Source: Clostridium sp. CAG:678
GTDB lineage: Bacteria > Bacillota > Clostridia > Oscillospirales > Acutalibacteraceae
Direction of reading: 5' to 3'
DNA length: 64,000 bases
NCBI GenBank assembly: GCA_000431535.1
Contig: HF991821.1
Location: 1 to 64,000, forward strand
This document shows, one piece after another, positions 37,515 to 45,979 of this stretch. The notes beneath the pieces were generated by a model. The model was given only the letters and a program-made list of their open reading frames with translations. It did no database searches and had not been told where the DNA came from. A program made the position numbers and the translations under genes. Position 1 is the first letter of the stretch. Each line of letters starts with the position of its first letter.

Positions 37515-38432
37515 TTATGGATGAACAGCTTTTTTGATTCTGTTAGCAATTGCAATACTGTCCATGCCGTACTTTTGCCTTAAAAATTTTTGAGTTCCTA
37601 CAATTGAAGAATAGACATCATTTAAGCCGATTCGCAGCAATTTAGTCCCACCCAATTCCGCAAGAACTTCCGCAACGGCACCACCGAATCCACCAACAAT
37701 ATTGTGTTCTTCAACCGTTACGATAAGATCATAATAATCAGCGCAATCTTTAATCAAATCTGCATCAATCGGCTTAACAAAAGGAAAAGTATAAAGCGCA
37801 GGGTAAATACCCTCTTTATTTAAAATTTGAATTGCCTCTTTTGCCTCTTCAAAAATAGCGCCGGCAGTAAAAATGGCAACTTTTTCGCCTTTCTTAACTT
37901 TAATGGCAGAAAATGGCTTATAGCCTTCAAGATTACCATGTATACGAGGTTCGCCGCCTCTTCCGAGTCGCAAATAACAAGTGCCAGGTGTATGATATGC
38001 TGCTTTTGTACACATCTCCGCCTCGGTCAAATCGCCGGGCGCCATAACGGTTACGTTGGGCAAAGCTCTCATCACGGCAATATCCTCTGTTGCGTGATGA
38101 CTCATACCCAGAGAACCATATGTAAACCCTCCTCCAACACAGACAATTTTAACATTCGCATTATGATAAGCGCAGTCATTTCTGATCTGTTCAATACATC
38201 TTAGTGTAGGAAAATTGCCAATAGAATATGTAAACACGGTTTTTCCAGAAAGTGCCATACCTGCCGCAAATCCCGTCATGTCCTGTTCTGCGATTCCGGC
38301 ATTGATAAACTGATCCGGGAATTTTTCCCAAAACGGTTTGAGCACACCAAAGCCTAAATCTCCGGTTATCAAAATTACATTTTTATCTTTTTGCGCTATA
38401 TGCATAAGAGTTTTTACAAATGTGTCTCTCAC
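37515..38432 (-). CDS. Transketolase C-terminal subunit
   Basis: A 305-residue protein matching the pyrimidine-binding and C-terminal parts of transketolase: FINAGIAEQDMTGFAAGMALSG, the SHHATEDIAVMRALP motif, and a C-terminal VTVEEHNIVGG. With the neighbour it makes a two-subunit enzyme as in several archaea and in sugar-cofactor clusters. Inside a polysaccharide operon it probably transfers a two-carbon ketol unit to make a special sugar precursor, rather than serving central metabolism; I infer this only from context. Confidence 0.9.
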   Translation of the reverse strand: MRDTFVKTLMHIAQKDKNVILITGDLGFGVLKPFWEKFPDQFINAGIAEQDMTGFAAGMALSGKTVFTYSIGNFPTLRCIEQIRNDCAYHNANVKIVCVGGGFTYGSLGMSHHATEDIAVMRALPNVTVMAPGDLTEAEMCTKAAYHTPGTCYLRLGRGGEPRIHGNLEGYKPFSAIKVKKGEKVAIFTAGAIFEEAKEAIQILNKEGIYPALYTFPFVKPIDADLIKDCADYYDLIVTVEEHNIVGGFGGAVAEVLAELGGTKLLRIGLNDVYSSIVGTQKFLRQKYGMDSIAIANRIKKAVHP

Positions 38433-38446
38433 GGCAAAACTCTCCT

Positions 38447-39292
38447 TTACTCATTTTCATACAGGTCCGTGACTCCGTTGGGCATTGAATCATGTAATTC
38501 TTTTACAGCATCATCGTATTCCCAGCCATCATGCGGAAATCTGTAATGCCACAAAATATCATTTTCCATGAAGGATATACCCTTGCCTTTTATTGTGTTC
38601 GCAATTATAACTGTGGGATTACCTTTGTTTTGCAAAGCATTTTCAAAAGCGTCTCTCAACGCATCGTGGTCATGACCGTCAATATCAAGCACATTCCAGC
38701 CAAATGTTTTCCATTTATCTGCAAACGGATTTAATTTTATAGTATTTTCACAAAAATCAAGGCTTTGCATTTTATTATGATCTACCACTGCAATCAGATT
38801 ATCAAGTTCATAATGGTGTGCAACAAGTGCCGCTTCCCAAACAGAGCCTTCATCACACTCGCCATCTCCCAAAATAACGAAAGTTTTATAATTTTTGGAA
38901 TCTTTCTTTGCTGCCATAGCCATTCCGGCTCCAACCGGAAGACCGTGCCCAAGTGAACCGGTTGAGAAATCCACACCGGGAACACCTTTATGTGACACGT
39001 GCCCTGAAAGCCTTGATCCGTTCTGATAATGCGTTTTAAGTTCTTCAATATCAAAAAAGCCTTTTTCCGCAAGAGCCGCATAAATAGCCGCCCCCGCATG
39101 TCCTTTTGAAAGAATAATTCTGTCTCGTTCATTGGAAGAGGGATTGTCCGGAAAAACAGTTGCTATATCGGAATAAAGGACCGCTATAATATCCGCAACG
39201 CTCAATACGGATGCTATATGAGAACCGCCTGAAAGATGAGTCATTTCAATCCCATGCCGTCTGATTCTCCATGCAAGTTGTTCACTATTCAT
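38447..39292 (-). CDS. Transketolase N-terminal subunit
   Basis: A 281-residue protein that holds the thiamine diphosphate-binding half: SKGHAGAAIYAALA, GSLGHGLPVGAGMA and the GDGECDEG...N motif ending DHNKMQ. It lies 14 bases before the C-terminal subunit gene. A dedicated copy in a glycan locus suggests synthesis of a ketose or branched-sugar precursor. Confidence 0.92.
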   Translation of the reverse strand: MNSEQLAWRIRRHGIEMTHLSGGSHIASVLSVADIIAVLYSDIATVFPDNPSSNERDRIILSKGHAGAAIYAALAEKGFFDIEELKTHYQNGSRLSGHVSHKGVPGVDFSTGSLGHGLPVGAGMAMAAKKDSKNYKTFVILGDGECDEGSVWEAALVAHHYELDNLIAVVDHNKMQSLDFCENTIKLNPFADKWKTFGWNVLDIDGHDHDALRDAFENALQNKGNPTVIIANTIKGKGISFMENDILWHYRFPHDGWEYDDAVKELHDSMPNGVTDLYENE

Positions 39293-39334
39293 TTTTGCTT
39301 TTCATCACCTTTTCGTTATTCGTTCCAGCAAAAC

Positions 39335-40291
39335 TCAATTACTATATCCATCTGAAGAAATGATTAATAGGCTGTCCATTTCCTCTTTCGTTAAATGCCA
39401 ATCCATTGCTTTTATATTTTGGCGTATCTGTTCTGGTGTTTTGATACCTACCATAACTGCGCAATTCGTAATATAATCAAGAATAAATCTGACCGCCACT
39501 GCCGAAATCGGCACACGGTGCGTATCTGCAATTTTTCTGAGAATTTCAACAATCTTTAAGTTCCGCTTTAATTTTTCGCCGTGAAAATTAACATAAATCT
39601 CTCTGGAACGTCTGTCATTACTTGAGAAATTTACATTGTTTTCATTATATTTTCCGCTTAAAATGCCCTGACCGAGTGAACCCCAGGTCAGAGGGGTCAA
39701 ACCGTATTCATCACGAAGTTTAAACATTTCCTTTTCATTTTTTCGGCAGGCAAGCGAATATTCATCCTGAAATGTTACAAATTTATCTTTATATTCCAGC
39801 AATTCAGCATCATTTTCATCATAAATATTAGAAAGGCCAAAGTAACGGATTTTACCGCACTGTTTTAAATATTCAAGCGTTTCCACAACATCGCCCAGCG
39901 GTGTTTTTCCATCTCTATAATGGATCACATAAATATCGATATAATCTGTATTAAGGCGTTTTAATGATGCTTCGCAGGCTTTAATAATATAGTCTCTTGA
40001 ATTATCATAAGAGGTAGGCTGACCGGCAGCCGCTTTTACACCAAACTTATCTTGAATAACAACATCGGCTCTTCTTGCGCCAAGTGCCTTTCCCAATAAG
40101 CGTTCAGAAGTTCCAAGTCCGTATGTATCCGCGGTATCAAAAAAATTCACACCGCAATCTAAAGCTGTTAAAACAGAGCGGATAAGATTTGCCTCGTCCG
40201 TTTTTCCCCATCCGTATCCGCCAAGCGGACAACCGCCCATACATAATCTTGACACCTTTAAACTAGAATGTTTAATATTGATAAATTCCAA
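39335..40291 (-). CDS. Aldo/keto reductase of the polysaccharide locus
   Basis: A 318-residue aldo/keto reductase: LCMGGCPLGGYGWG, FFDTADTYG with the catalytic Asp and Tyr, IQDKFG with the Lys and VIHYRD with the His. It belongs to the L-glyceraldehyde-3-phosphate reductase/YghZ-like branch. Sitting between the priming transferase and the transketolase genes, it is a good candidate for reducing a keto or aldehyde intermediate to a polyol. No substrate can be assigned from sequence. Confidence 0.88.
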   Translation of the reverse strand: MEFINIKHSSLKVSRLCMGGCPLGGYGWGKTDEANLIRSVLTALDCGVNFFDTADTYGLGTSERLLGKALGARRADVVIQDKFGVKAAAGQPTSYDNSRDYIIKACEASLKRLNTDYIDIYVIHYRDGKTPLGDVVETLEYLKQCGKIRYFGLSNIYDENDAELLEYKDKFVTFQDEYSLACRKNEKEMFKLRDEYGLTPLTWGSLGQGILSGKYNENNVNFSSNDRRSREIYVNFHGEKLKRNLKIVEILRKIADTHRVPISAVAVRFILDYITNCAVMVGIKTPEQIRQNIKAMDWHLTKEEMDSLLIISSDGYSN

Positions 40292-40295
40292 ATGC

Positions 40296-41003
40296 TCACC
40301 GCCCTTTCCGAAGCAAAAAAGAAGATGTTTTTTTTAGCACATCAATAACCGTTTTAAAAAAAATATGAACATCCGTAGAAAACGATACCTCTGCCGCATA
40401 TTTTACTCTTAACGCGTTTTTATTCTTCAAAACATATTTTTCATACATTTCATCCGCATTTTCACTGCCAACTATTTCATCAAGATTAATAAATAGATCA
40501 GAACTGAAATCGGTTATACCGGGGCGCACTTCAAATATATATTTTTCATTGCCGCTATACAGATTGGTATACCGCAAAAGTTCAGGTCTCGGTCCAATAA
40601 AACTCATCTCGCCCCGAATAATGTTAATTAAATTTGCGATTTCGTCCAGTTTCGTTTTTCTTAAGAAAGCACCGACTCGAGTTATTCTTGCATCATTTAA
40701 AGCGGTAGTACCCCCGCCGATTTGATCGGCATTTTGTACCATCGTTCTGAATTTATAAATTTTAAAAGGCTGATTTTTATAACCTCCGCGCTGCGCACGA
40801 TAAAAAACAGGGAAACCACTGTCTGCCGCTATAGCAACCGAAATAATGAGAAAAAGCGGTAGCAGCAAAACAAAAAGGAAAACAGAAAAGAAAAGATCAA
40901 GTATTCTTTTTATGTAACGATTATAAATACCATTGTAACCCGATATGTTTTGAACATCGGGTACATCTATATTCAGTTCTTTGATCTCATCAATCGTTTT
41001 CAT
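40296..41003 (-). CDS. Undecaprenyl-phosphate sugar phosphotransferase (priming transferase)
   Basis: A 235-residue bacterial sugar transferase. After a short cytoplasmic start comes one hydrophobic helix (about 30-52), then FKIYKFRTM, FLRKTKLDEIANL and GEMSFIGPRPEL, the family signatures. It lacks the large N-terminal membrane domain of WcaJ/WbaP and so resembles PglC/EpsL-type enzymes. It transfers the first sugar-1-phosphate to undecaprenyl phosphate. First gene of the operon, with GGTGA before the ATG. Confidence 0.92.
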   Translation of the reverse strand: MKTIDEIKELNIDVPDVQNISGYNGIYNRYIKRILDLFFSVFLFVLLLPLFLIISVAIAADSGFPVFYRAQRGGYKNQPFKIYKFRTMVQNADQIGGGTTALNDARITRVGAFLRKTKLDEIANLINIIRGEMSFIGPRPELLRYTNLYSGNEKYIFEVRPGITDFSSDLFINLDEIVGSENADEMYEKYVLKNKNALRVKYAAEVSFSTDVHIFFKTVIDVLKKTSSFLLRKGR

Positions 41004-41060
41004 TCAAATTCACCGAAATCGACCTACTATTGCATACTAATTATATCTAAATACTAAATT

Positions 41061-41089
41061 ATTATAATATAAAAATAATAAGTAGTCAA
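41061..41089 (-). promoter_or_regulatory. Promoter of the polysaccharide operon
   Basis: Read leftward, TTGACT (41089-41084) and TATAAT (41066-41061) at 17-bp spacing lie about 60 bases upstream of the priming transferase. It is the only strong promoter-like element seen ahead of the roughly 18-kb gene chain. Confidence 0.7.
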
Positions 41090-41133
41090 TAAAAGGTCGA
41101 TATAAAGAGAAAAGGAAGAAGAACCGCTTTATA

Positions 41134-41162
41134 TTGATTTTAACCTGTATTTAAGATAAAAT
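41134..41162 (+). promoter_or_regulatory. Probable promoter of the metallophosphoesterase gene
   Basis: TTGATT (41134-41139) and TAAAAT (41157-41162), spaced 17 bp, about 60 bases before the ATG at 41224. Confidence 0.5.
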
Positions 41163-41223
41163 AGGGATGAGAGGGCGGCGGGTGCACGCTTATACGTAAT
41201 CAAAACACACGCCGAAACAAATC

Positions 41224-42279
41224 ATGGAACTTAAATTCAGGGAAAACGGTGAATTCAGCATTCTTGCAATTGCAGACGCACAGGATACAGATAATCCGCA
41301 GAAAGAAACTACAGACATTATTCGATACTCAATTGAAAAGACTTCACCCGACCTTATAATCCTGCTTGGGGACAATATTGCAGGCGATTTTGAAGGTGTT
41401 ACACCAAAACGCACAAAAGCAGCGGTAAAAGCACTGCTTGAACCTATAAGTGAAAAAGATATTCCCTTTGCGCTGGTTTTCGGCAATCATGACCACGAAG
41501 GGCTGACGCACAAATGCGGATTTGAGGAAAAAGAGGCAAAACTTTTTTTGCTGGAAGAATTTCAAAAATCGCCGCTGTGCCTTGCCGTAAAAGGCGAATG
41601 CCGCTCCGGTGTGGGCACATACAACCTGCCCATACTCAGCTCAGACGGCAAAAAAGCAGCTTTTAACCTTTGGCTGATGGATTCCGGCACATATGACTGC
41701 AACGGCGGATACGGATTTGTGCAGCCGGATCAGACGGAATGGTACAGAAAAACATCCGACGAACTAAAAGCGCAAAACGGCGGCATACCGGTTCCGTCTT
41801 TTCTGTTTCAGCATATTCCCGTTGCAGAAACATACCGGCTGATGAAACAGTATCCGTTTTACGTTCCGGGCAGCGTTACAGGCGGCTCAAAACGGTTTCC
41901 GGGATTTTACAAAGGATACAAAAACCGGCAGGGAAAATTCAGGGAGGCGCCCTGCTGCTCCAACACGCCGAATGATCAGTTTGAAAGCTGGAAAAAGCAG
42001 GGAGATATCCTTTGCGCGTTCTTCGGGCATGACCACACAAACGATTATCTCGGCCGCGTGGACGGGATCGACCTCTGCGCTGTGCCTGCTGCCGGATACT
42101 ACAGTTACGGCTGGAATCACGGTGCAAGAAGCGTAACGATCCACGAAAACAGCCCGGAAGATTATGACACGGAGATCCTTTCCGAACACAGCCTTTTGCC
42201 GTATCCCGTTTTGCCGAAATACAAACAGCGGCACGGCTACTGCGAATACAAAAACAGGAAACCGTGGCAGATCTTTTAA
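41224..42279 (+). CDS. Calcineurin-like metallophosphoesterase
   Basis: A 351-residue dimetal phosphoesterase: ADAQDTDN (first metal ligands), ILLGDNIAGDF, VFGNHDHEG, a histidine in QHIPVAE, and FGHDHTND. It resembles phosphohydrolases acting on purple-acid-phosphatase-like substrates. There is no signal peptide, so it is cytoplasmic. No clear ribosome-binding site precedes the ATG. The following gene begins only 12 bases after the stop and in the same frame. Confidence 0.88.
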   Translation: MELKFRENGEFSILAIADAQDTDNPQKETTDIIRYSIEKTSPDLIILLGDNIAGDFEGVTPKRTKAAVKALLEPISEKDIPFALVFGNHDHEGLTHKCGFEEKEAKLFLLEEFQKSPLCLAVKGECRSGVGTYNLPILSSDGKKAAFNLWLMDSGTYDCNGGYGFVQPDQTEWYRKTSDELKAQNGGIPVPSFLFQHIPVAETYRLMKQYPFYVPGSVTGGSKRFPGFYKGYKNRQGKFREAPCCSNTPNDQFESWKKQGDILCAFFGHDHTNDYLGRVDGIDLCAVPAAGYYSYGWNHGARSVTIHENSPEDYDTEILSEHSLLPYPVLPKYKQRHGYCEYKNRKPWQIF

Positions 42280-42291
42280 GGGGGCGATTTT

Positions 42292-42945
42292 ACGGCAACC
42301 TGGGGCATCCATTTCAGAATAGCAGACGAGATTTTAAAACATCTGCATCAGATTGACCGGGAATATTTTATCATTGGCAACATTGCGCCGGACTGCGGAA
42401 AACGTGTTGAAAACGGATATGACCCGCCCACCGAAGTTACGCATCTTACAAAAATGTGGAACAAGAGCGACTGCAACTGTGAATTTATTTTTGAAAGCTG
42501 CATAAAAGATGAAACCGAATTTAAGAAAAAATCCTTTTTTGCAGGGTATTATACCCATCTGCTGACCGACCGGCTTTACAGCCGCCTGATCAGCATGCCG
42601 ATTGAAGAAGAATTCGGAAAATACAGGGAGCATCCCGGCTTTTCCAAACTGGTAAAAAGAGAATGGTATGACGCGGACTTTAAATTTTTTGCAGAAAATA
42701 AAAGCCCCGCTTTTGAAGATTTCAAAAGATACAGGGCGTTTAAAGAGGCGTATCCGTCCATCTACAAACACGGAGAAATCGGCAAGCAGATGAAATACAT
42801 TGTGCGCTTTTATAAAAACAAGAAACCGGAAAATGTTGCGTTCATATATACGAACAAGCAGGATTTTGATCATTTCGTTGCAAAAGCGAGCGAAATCATT
42901 TTGGAAGAAATGCACAAAAACGGCATGATCAAACTGTTTAACTGA
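42292..42945 (+). CDS. Zinc-dependent phospholipase C-like protein with apparent ACG start
   Basis: A 217-residue protein similar to PF00882 (zinc-dependent phospholipase C): ATWGIHFRIADEIL at the start, FIIGNIAPDCG, a His in VTHL, and FAGYYTHLLTDRLY with further His/Asp ligands. The first ATG is at 42454, yet the coding frame clearly extends upstream to codon 42292, which is ACG where homologous proteins would start with Met. AAGGGGG at 42278-42284 is placed correctly for that codon, and a TAA lies directly before it. So either ACG initiates, or an ATG-to-ACG change has weakened or killed the gene. It follows the metallophosphoesterase gene by 12 bases. Function beyond the family is unknown. 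Confidence 0.75.
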   Translation, partial: TATWGIHFRIADEILKHLHQIDREYFIIGNIAPDCGKRVENGYDPPTEVTHLTKMWNKSDCNCEFIFESCIKDETEFKKKSFFAGYYTHLLTDRLYSRLISMPIEEEFGKYREHPGFSKLVKREWYDADFKFFAENKSPAFEDFKRYRAFKEAYPSIYKHGEIGKQMKYIVRFYKNKKPENVAFIYTNKQDFDHFVAKASEIILEEMHKNGMIKLFN

Positions 42946-42950
42946 TACAA

Positions 42951-42979
42951 AAAAAGAGAGCCTGAGCGGCTCTCTTTTT
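42951..42979. terminator. Bidirectional terminator
   Basis: AAAAAGAGAGCC (42951-42962) and GGCTCTCTTTTT (42968-42979) with a 5-base loop, between convergent genes. Confidence 0.88.
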
Positions 42980-42984
42980 GCTTT

Positions 42985-43365
42985 TTATGCTTTGGCTTTC
43001 CAAAGTTCATGAATATTGCAGTAGGCAACTGCCGAAACGGGCTTTTCGCCGTCCGCCACATAAAACACGGCGTGCGGTTTATCCTCATGCGAAAGATATT
43101 TGATCTGAAAGCCTTTATCGGTGCTGAGCACAATCCAGGAGATCAGATGTTCCTTCGTCATCGGGTGCTCCGCCTCGCCGACTTTAACCGTTACCTTATT
43201 TCCGTCCTGCTCAATCACGGGCACATGTTTTTCAGAAGCGCCGTCCGAAGTGCACGGCTCCATCAATTTCATATTATGGCCGCAGCAGACGACGGGCATA
43301 TTTTTATCCTCTATTTTCGTGATGATATTTTTGCAGGTTTCGCAATAATAAAATTTAGGTTCCAT
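42985..43365 (-). CDS. dfx: Desulfoferrodoxin (superoxide reductase)
   Basis: A 126-residue two-iron superoxide reductase that reduces superoxide to peroxide without releasing O2. Center I is a desulforedoxin domain with Cys8, Cys11, Cys27 and Cys28. Center II has Glu45-Lys46-His47, His67, His73, Cys116 and His119, the complete set of ligands and catalytic residues. It is divergent from the rubredoxin-flavoprotein gene 109 bases away, a plausible electron donor. Confidence 0.95.
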   Translation of the reverse strand: MEPKFYYCETCKNIITKIEDKNMPVVCCGHNMKLMEPCTSDGASEKHVPVIEQDGNKVTVKVGEAEHPMTKEHLISWIVLSTDKGFQIKYLSHEDKPHAVFYVADGEKPVSAVAYCNIHELWKAKA

Positions 43366-43474
43366 ACTTCTACTCCTTTGAACTTTTTTATTATATTTCC
43401 CGAAATTCTGTTATTTAAGCGTAATACCGCAAAAATAACGGGTAAAAATAGTAAAAAAAGGAAGGAAATGTTTT

Positions 43475-44086
43475 ATGGACAACAACGCATTATTCAAATT
43501 CACTTACGGACTTTATATCATCACTTCAGAAGAAAACGGAACGGACAACGGCTGTGTGGTGAATACCGCCGGGCAGATCACGGATTCGCCGAACCGGATA
43601 ACCGTTACCATTAATAAAAACAGCAAAACACACGATATGATCAAAAATACGGGTGTGTTCAATGTTTCGGTATTATCCGAAGACGCCGATTTTGAACTGT
43701 TTAGGCATTTTGGCTTTGAAAGCGGATGCAGCACGAATAAATTCAAAGATTTTTCCGATTACAAACGCGCGGAAAACGGCGTTTCCTACATTACCCGGGG
43801 AACGAACGCATATATTTCGGCAAGAGTTGAAAATGAGATAGACGAGGAAACGCACACGATGTTCGTGGCACTGGTGGAAGACGCCCGAATCCTTTCCGGC
43901 ACGCCATCCGCAACCTATGCCTATTACCACAGCCATATAAAACCGAAACCACAGGAGAAGAAAACAGACAAGACCGTTTGGCGCTGCAAGGTGTGCGGCT
44001 ATGAATATGTTGGAGAGGAACTGCCGAAAGATTTCATATGCCCCATCTGCAAACATCCTGCGTCTGATTTTGAAAAGATCAATTAA
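43475..44086 (+). CDS. Flavin reductase-rubredoxin fusion (high-molecular-weight rubredoxin)
   Basis: A 203-residue protein with an N-terminal FMN-binding flavin reductase domain (FKFTYGLYIITS, then a split-barrel to about 160) and a C-terminal rubredoxin with Cys171, Cys174, Cys189 and Cys192 (CKVCGY and CPICKH). In clostridia such Hrb proteins pass NADH electrons to oxygen- or NO-reducing flavodiiron proteins. Divergence from desulfoferrodoxin suggests it serves superoxide reductase or the same stress response. AAGGAAGG precedes the ATG. Confidence 0.92.
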   Translation: MDNNALFKFTYGLYIITSEENGTDNGCVVNTAGQITDSPNRITVTINKNSKTHDMIKNTGVFNVSVLSEDADFELFRHFGFESGCSTNKFKDFSDYKRAENGVSYITRGTNAYISARVENEIDEETHTMFVALVEDARILSGTPSATYAYYHSHIKPKPQEKKTDKTVWRCKVCGYEYVGEELPKDFICPICKHPASDFEKIN

Positions 44087-44092
44087 AATAAC

Positions 44093-44118
44093 AAAAAGGC
44101 TGCCTCGGCAGCCTTTTT
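44093..44118. terminator. Bidirectional terminator between rubredoxin gene and Rnf operon
   Basis: AAAAAGGCTGCC and GGCAGCCTTTTT arms nearly abut, so the loop is formed by the innermost bases, and TTTTTTG follows. It ends the rubredoxin gene on one side and faces the last gene of the Rnf operon on the other. Confidence 0.85.
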
Positions 44119-44156
44119 TGTTGCGTAAAGTTGGTTTATGCAAAAGCGTTAATCCG

Positions 44157-44930
44157 CTATCGTTCCTGATAAACGGCACGGTAAAAGCACGGCTCGGGAG
44201 ACACTTTGATGCGCCGGAATCCAGCTTTTTCATAAATTCGGATCGCCGCCGGATTTTCCGAAAACAGGAATGCCGGCCGGTCGCACAAACGCACAAGATA
44301 AGCGATCAGTTCGCTTGCAAATCCCCTGCCCTTAAATTTTTCGGCAGTTTCCACCAAATCAAAGCAATACATACCGAACGGCGTTTTGACCAGCATGGCG
44401 ATACATGCCGGCTCATTTTCAAAAAATCCGCAGAAAAGGCGGCAGTCTTTACTTTGAACGACCCGGCGCAACAGCGCTCTGCTGCGGTTTATCGTATCCG
44501 GATCTTCTGCCAGATAAGTGTGATAAAGATTATTCAGCAATTTTTCGGTTATATCGTTTTTGCTTTTTAATTCCCGGATTTGCAGCTGATCTGCCGGGGC
44601 AAGCGTGCAGGAATCCAAAAGAAGAAAATGCTGAAAATTCCCGAACCGGTATACGCCGAATCCGCAGGATGCAAGATCAGATTTATAATCCCGGTGTTGA
44701 AAACCGGAAAGATAAATTCTTGGCGTAATACCTTTTTCCGTATAAAACGCCCGGATCTCCTGCAGAGCGGGCACAAAAGATTCGTCTTTTATAATGCAGG
44801 CATGGTTGACGTCATGCATCGTTTTATTCTTTTCATCATAAAACATAACGCCCCATTCCGTTTCCTTAAAATCTGCATACGCCTTTGGAGCATAAAGATC
44901 CGAGAGCACAATGAGTTCTTTAATATTCAT
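44157..44930 (-). CDS. GNAT family N-acetyltransferase
   Basis: A 257-residue acetyltransferase-like protein. The C-terminal GNAT core is visible: acetyl-CoA-binding KFKGRGFASELIAYL and SENPAAIRIYEKAGF. The N-terminal 110 residues are a divergent half, giving the look of a two-part GNAT protein. It lies 9 bases after the gamma carbonic anhydrase gene and closes the Rnf operon. The substrate is unknown. Confidence 0.83.
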   Translation of the reverse strand: MNIKELIVLSDLYAPKAYADFKETEWGVMFYDEKNKTMHDVNHACIIKDESFVPALQEIRAFYTEKGITPRIYLSGFQHRDYKSDLASCGFGVYRFGNFQHFLLLDSCTLAPADQLQIRELKSKNDITEKLLNNLYHTYLAEDPDTINRSRALLRRVVQSKDCRLFCGFFENEPACIAMLVKTPFGMYCFDLVETAEKFKGRGFASELIAYLVRLCDRPAFLFSENPAAIRIYEKAGFRRIKVSPEPCFYRAVYQER

Positions 44931-44939
44931 AACAATACC

Positions 44940-45479
44940 CTAAATCTGTTTTGGGGCAGGCGGCTTTGCCTGTTCTTTCTTATATTCCGCGGCTTTTTCA
45001 CAGTAATGCTGCGCGTTTTTTGCGATCTGTGCCGCAGCGTTATCATCCAGTGTTGCTTTTGCTTTGGCGGGAACGCCCATAAGAAGAGTATTATCATCAA
45101 ACGCTTTATTTTCCGTTACGAGTGCACCGGCGCCCACCAGGCAGTTATTGCCGAGTTTTGCGCCGTTCATCACCGTTGCCTGCATACCGATCAGACAATT
45201 ATTGCCGATCGCACAGCCATGGATCAGCGCATTGTGCCCAACGGTTACATTATTACCAATAACAGCGGGATAACCGGGTGAACAGTGTACAGTGCAGTTA
45301 TCCTGAATATTGGAGTTTTCGCCGACGATGATCTTTTCATCATCCGCTCTAAGCACGGCGCCGTACCACACGGAACTGCCTTTTTTAAGCGTTACATCAC
45401 CTATGATAACGGCATTATCCGCTATAAAAGCCGCATCCTTTATATTTGGCGTTTTGCCTTTATAGGATTTTATAATCAC
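44940..45479 (-). CDS. Gamma-carbonic anhydrase-like hexapeptide protein
   Basis: A 179-residue left-handed beta-helix built from hexapeptide repeats (VIGDVT, IVGENS, VIGNNV and so on). The three zinc-ligand histidines of the gamma-class family are at His65, His82 and His87. It is related to YrdA/PaaY. Whether it hydrates CO2 or acts as a metal-binding scaffold is not clear. It overlaps the Gx-transporter gene by 4 bases within the Rnf operon. Confidence 0.88.
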   Translation of the reverse strand: MIIKSYKGKTPNIKDAAFIADNAVIIGDVTLKKGSSVWYGAVLRADDEKIIVGENSNIQDNCTVHCSPGYPAVIGNNVTVGHNALIHGCAIGNNCLIGMQATVMNGAKLGNNCLVGAGALVTENKAFDDNTLLMGVPAKAKATLDDNAAAQIAKNAQHYCEKAAEYKKEQAKPPAPKQI

Positions 45480-45979
45480 TTTTTTATCACCTGATTTAAT
45501 CTGTTTATAATCATGCGGGACACAACGCCGATGACCGCCCCGGTAACGGCGCCGGTGAGCAGCAGAACCGGCAGATAATACACGATTCTGTATGTTTCCA
45601 TGACCACGGCAGCGGCAGCGATCTGCCCGATATTATGCGTTGCGCCGCCTATTATTGACACGCCTGTTACTGAAAGTGATTTGCACCTTTTTGCAAACAG
45701 CATGGCACAGAAAGAGAGAATGCCGCCGGCAAGGCTGTAAACCAGCGAAAACACGCCGCCGAATGTGAGCCCTGCAAGCAAGATCCGAATCACGGACACG
45801 GCAAACGCCTGCTTTTCGCCAACCGTATACATTGCTGTAACGACAACCAGATTCGCAAGGCCGAGTTTTATGCCGGGAACACCGAAATTAAGCGGTATCA
45901 GGCTTTCAAGATAGGAAAACACAAACGCGAGCGCAACGAAGAGCGCGAAAAATGCTGTTTTTTGGGAAACATTTTTCAT
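45476..45979 (-). CDS. Gx transporter family protein (heptaprenyl diphosphate synthase component I-like)
   Basis: A 167-residue membrane protein with about five helices and a glycine-rich conserved middle (IKLGLANLVVVTA, HNIGQ). Databases call this family Hpre_diP_synt_I or Gx transporter; it resembles the S-components of ECF transporters. It is frequently found next to ApbE-type genes, so a role in flavin or cofactor uptake for the Rnf complex is possible, but unproven. Confidence 0.8.
   Translation of the reverse strand: MKNVSQKTAFFALFVALAFVFSYLESLIPLNFGVPGIKLGLANLVVVTAMYTVGEKQAFAVSVIRILLAGLTFGGVFSLVYSLAGGILSFCAMLFAKRCKSLSVTGVSIIGGATHNIGQIAAAAVVMETYRIVYYLPVLLLTGAVTGAVIGVVSRMIINRLNQVIKK

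Noticed and set aside
22700..41000. Transposase or phage genes in the polysaccharide locus
   Set aside because: No transposase, integrase or insertion-sequence ends were seen, although composition suggests past exchange.
43366..43474. PerR or Fur box in the dfx/rubredoxin divergent region
   Set aside because: I looked for TTATAAT-ATTATAA-like sequences and found only AT-rich sequence without a convincing palindrome.
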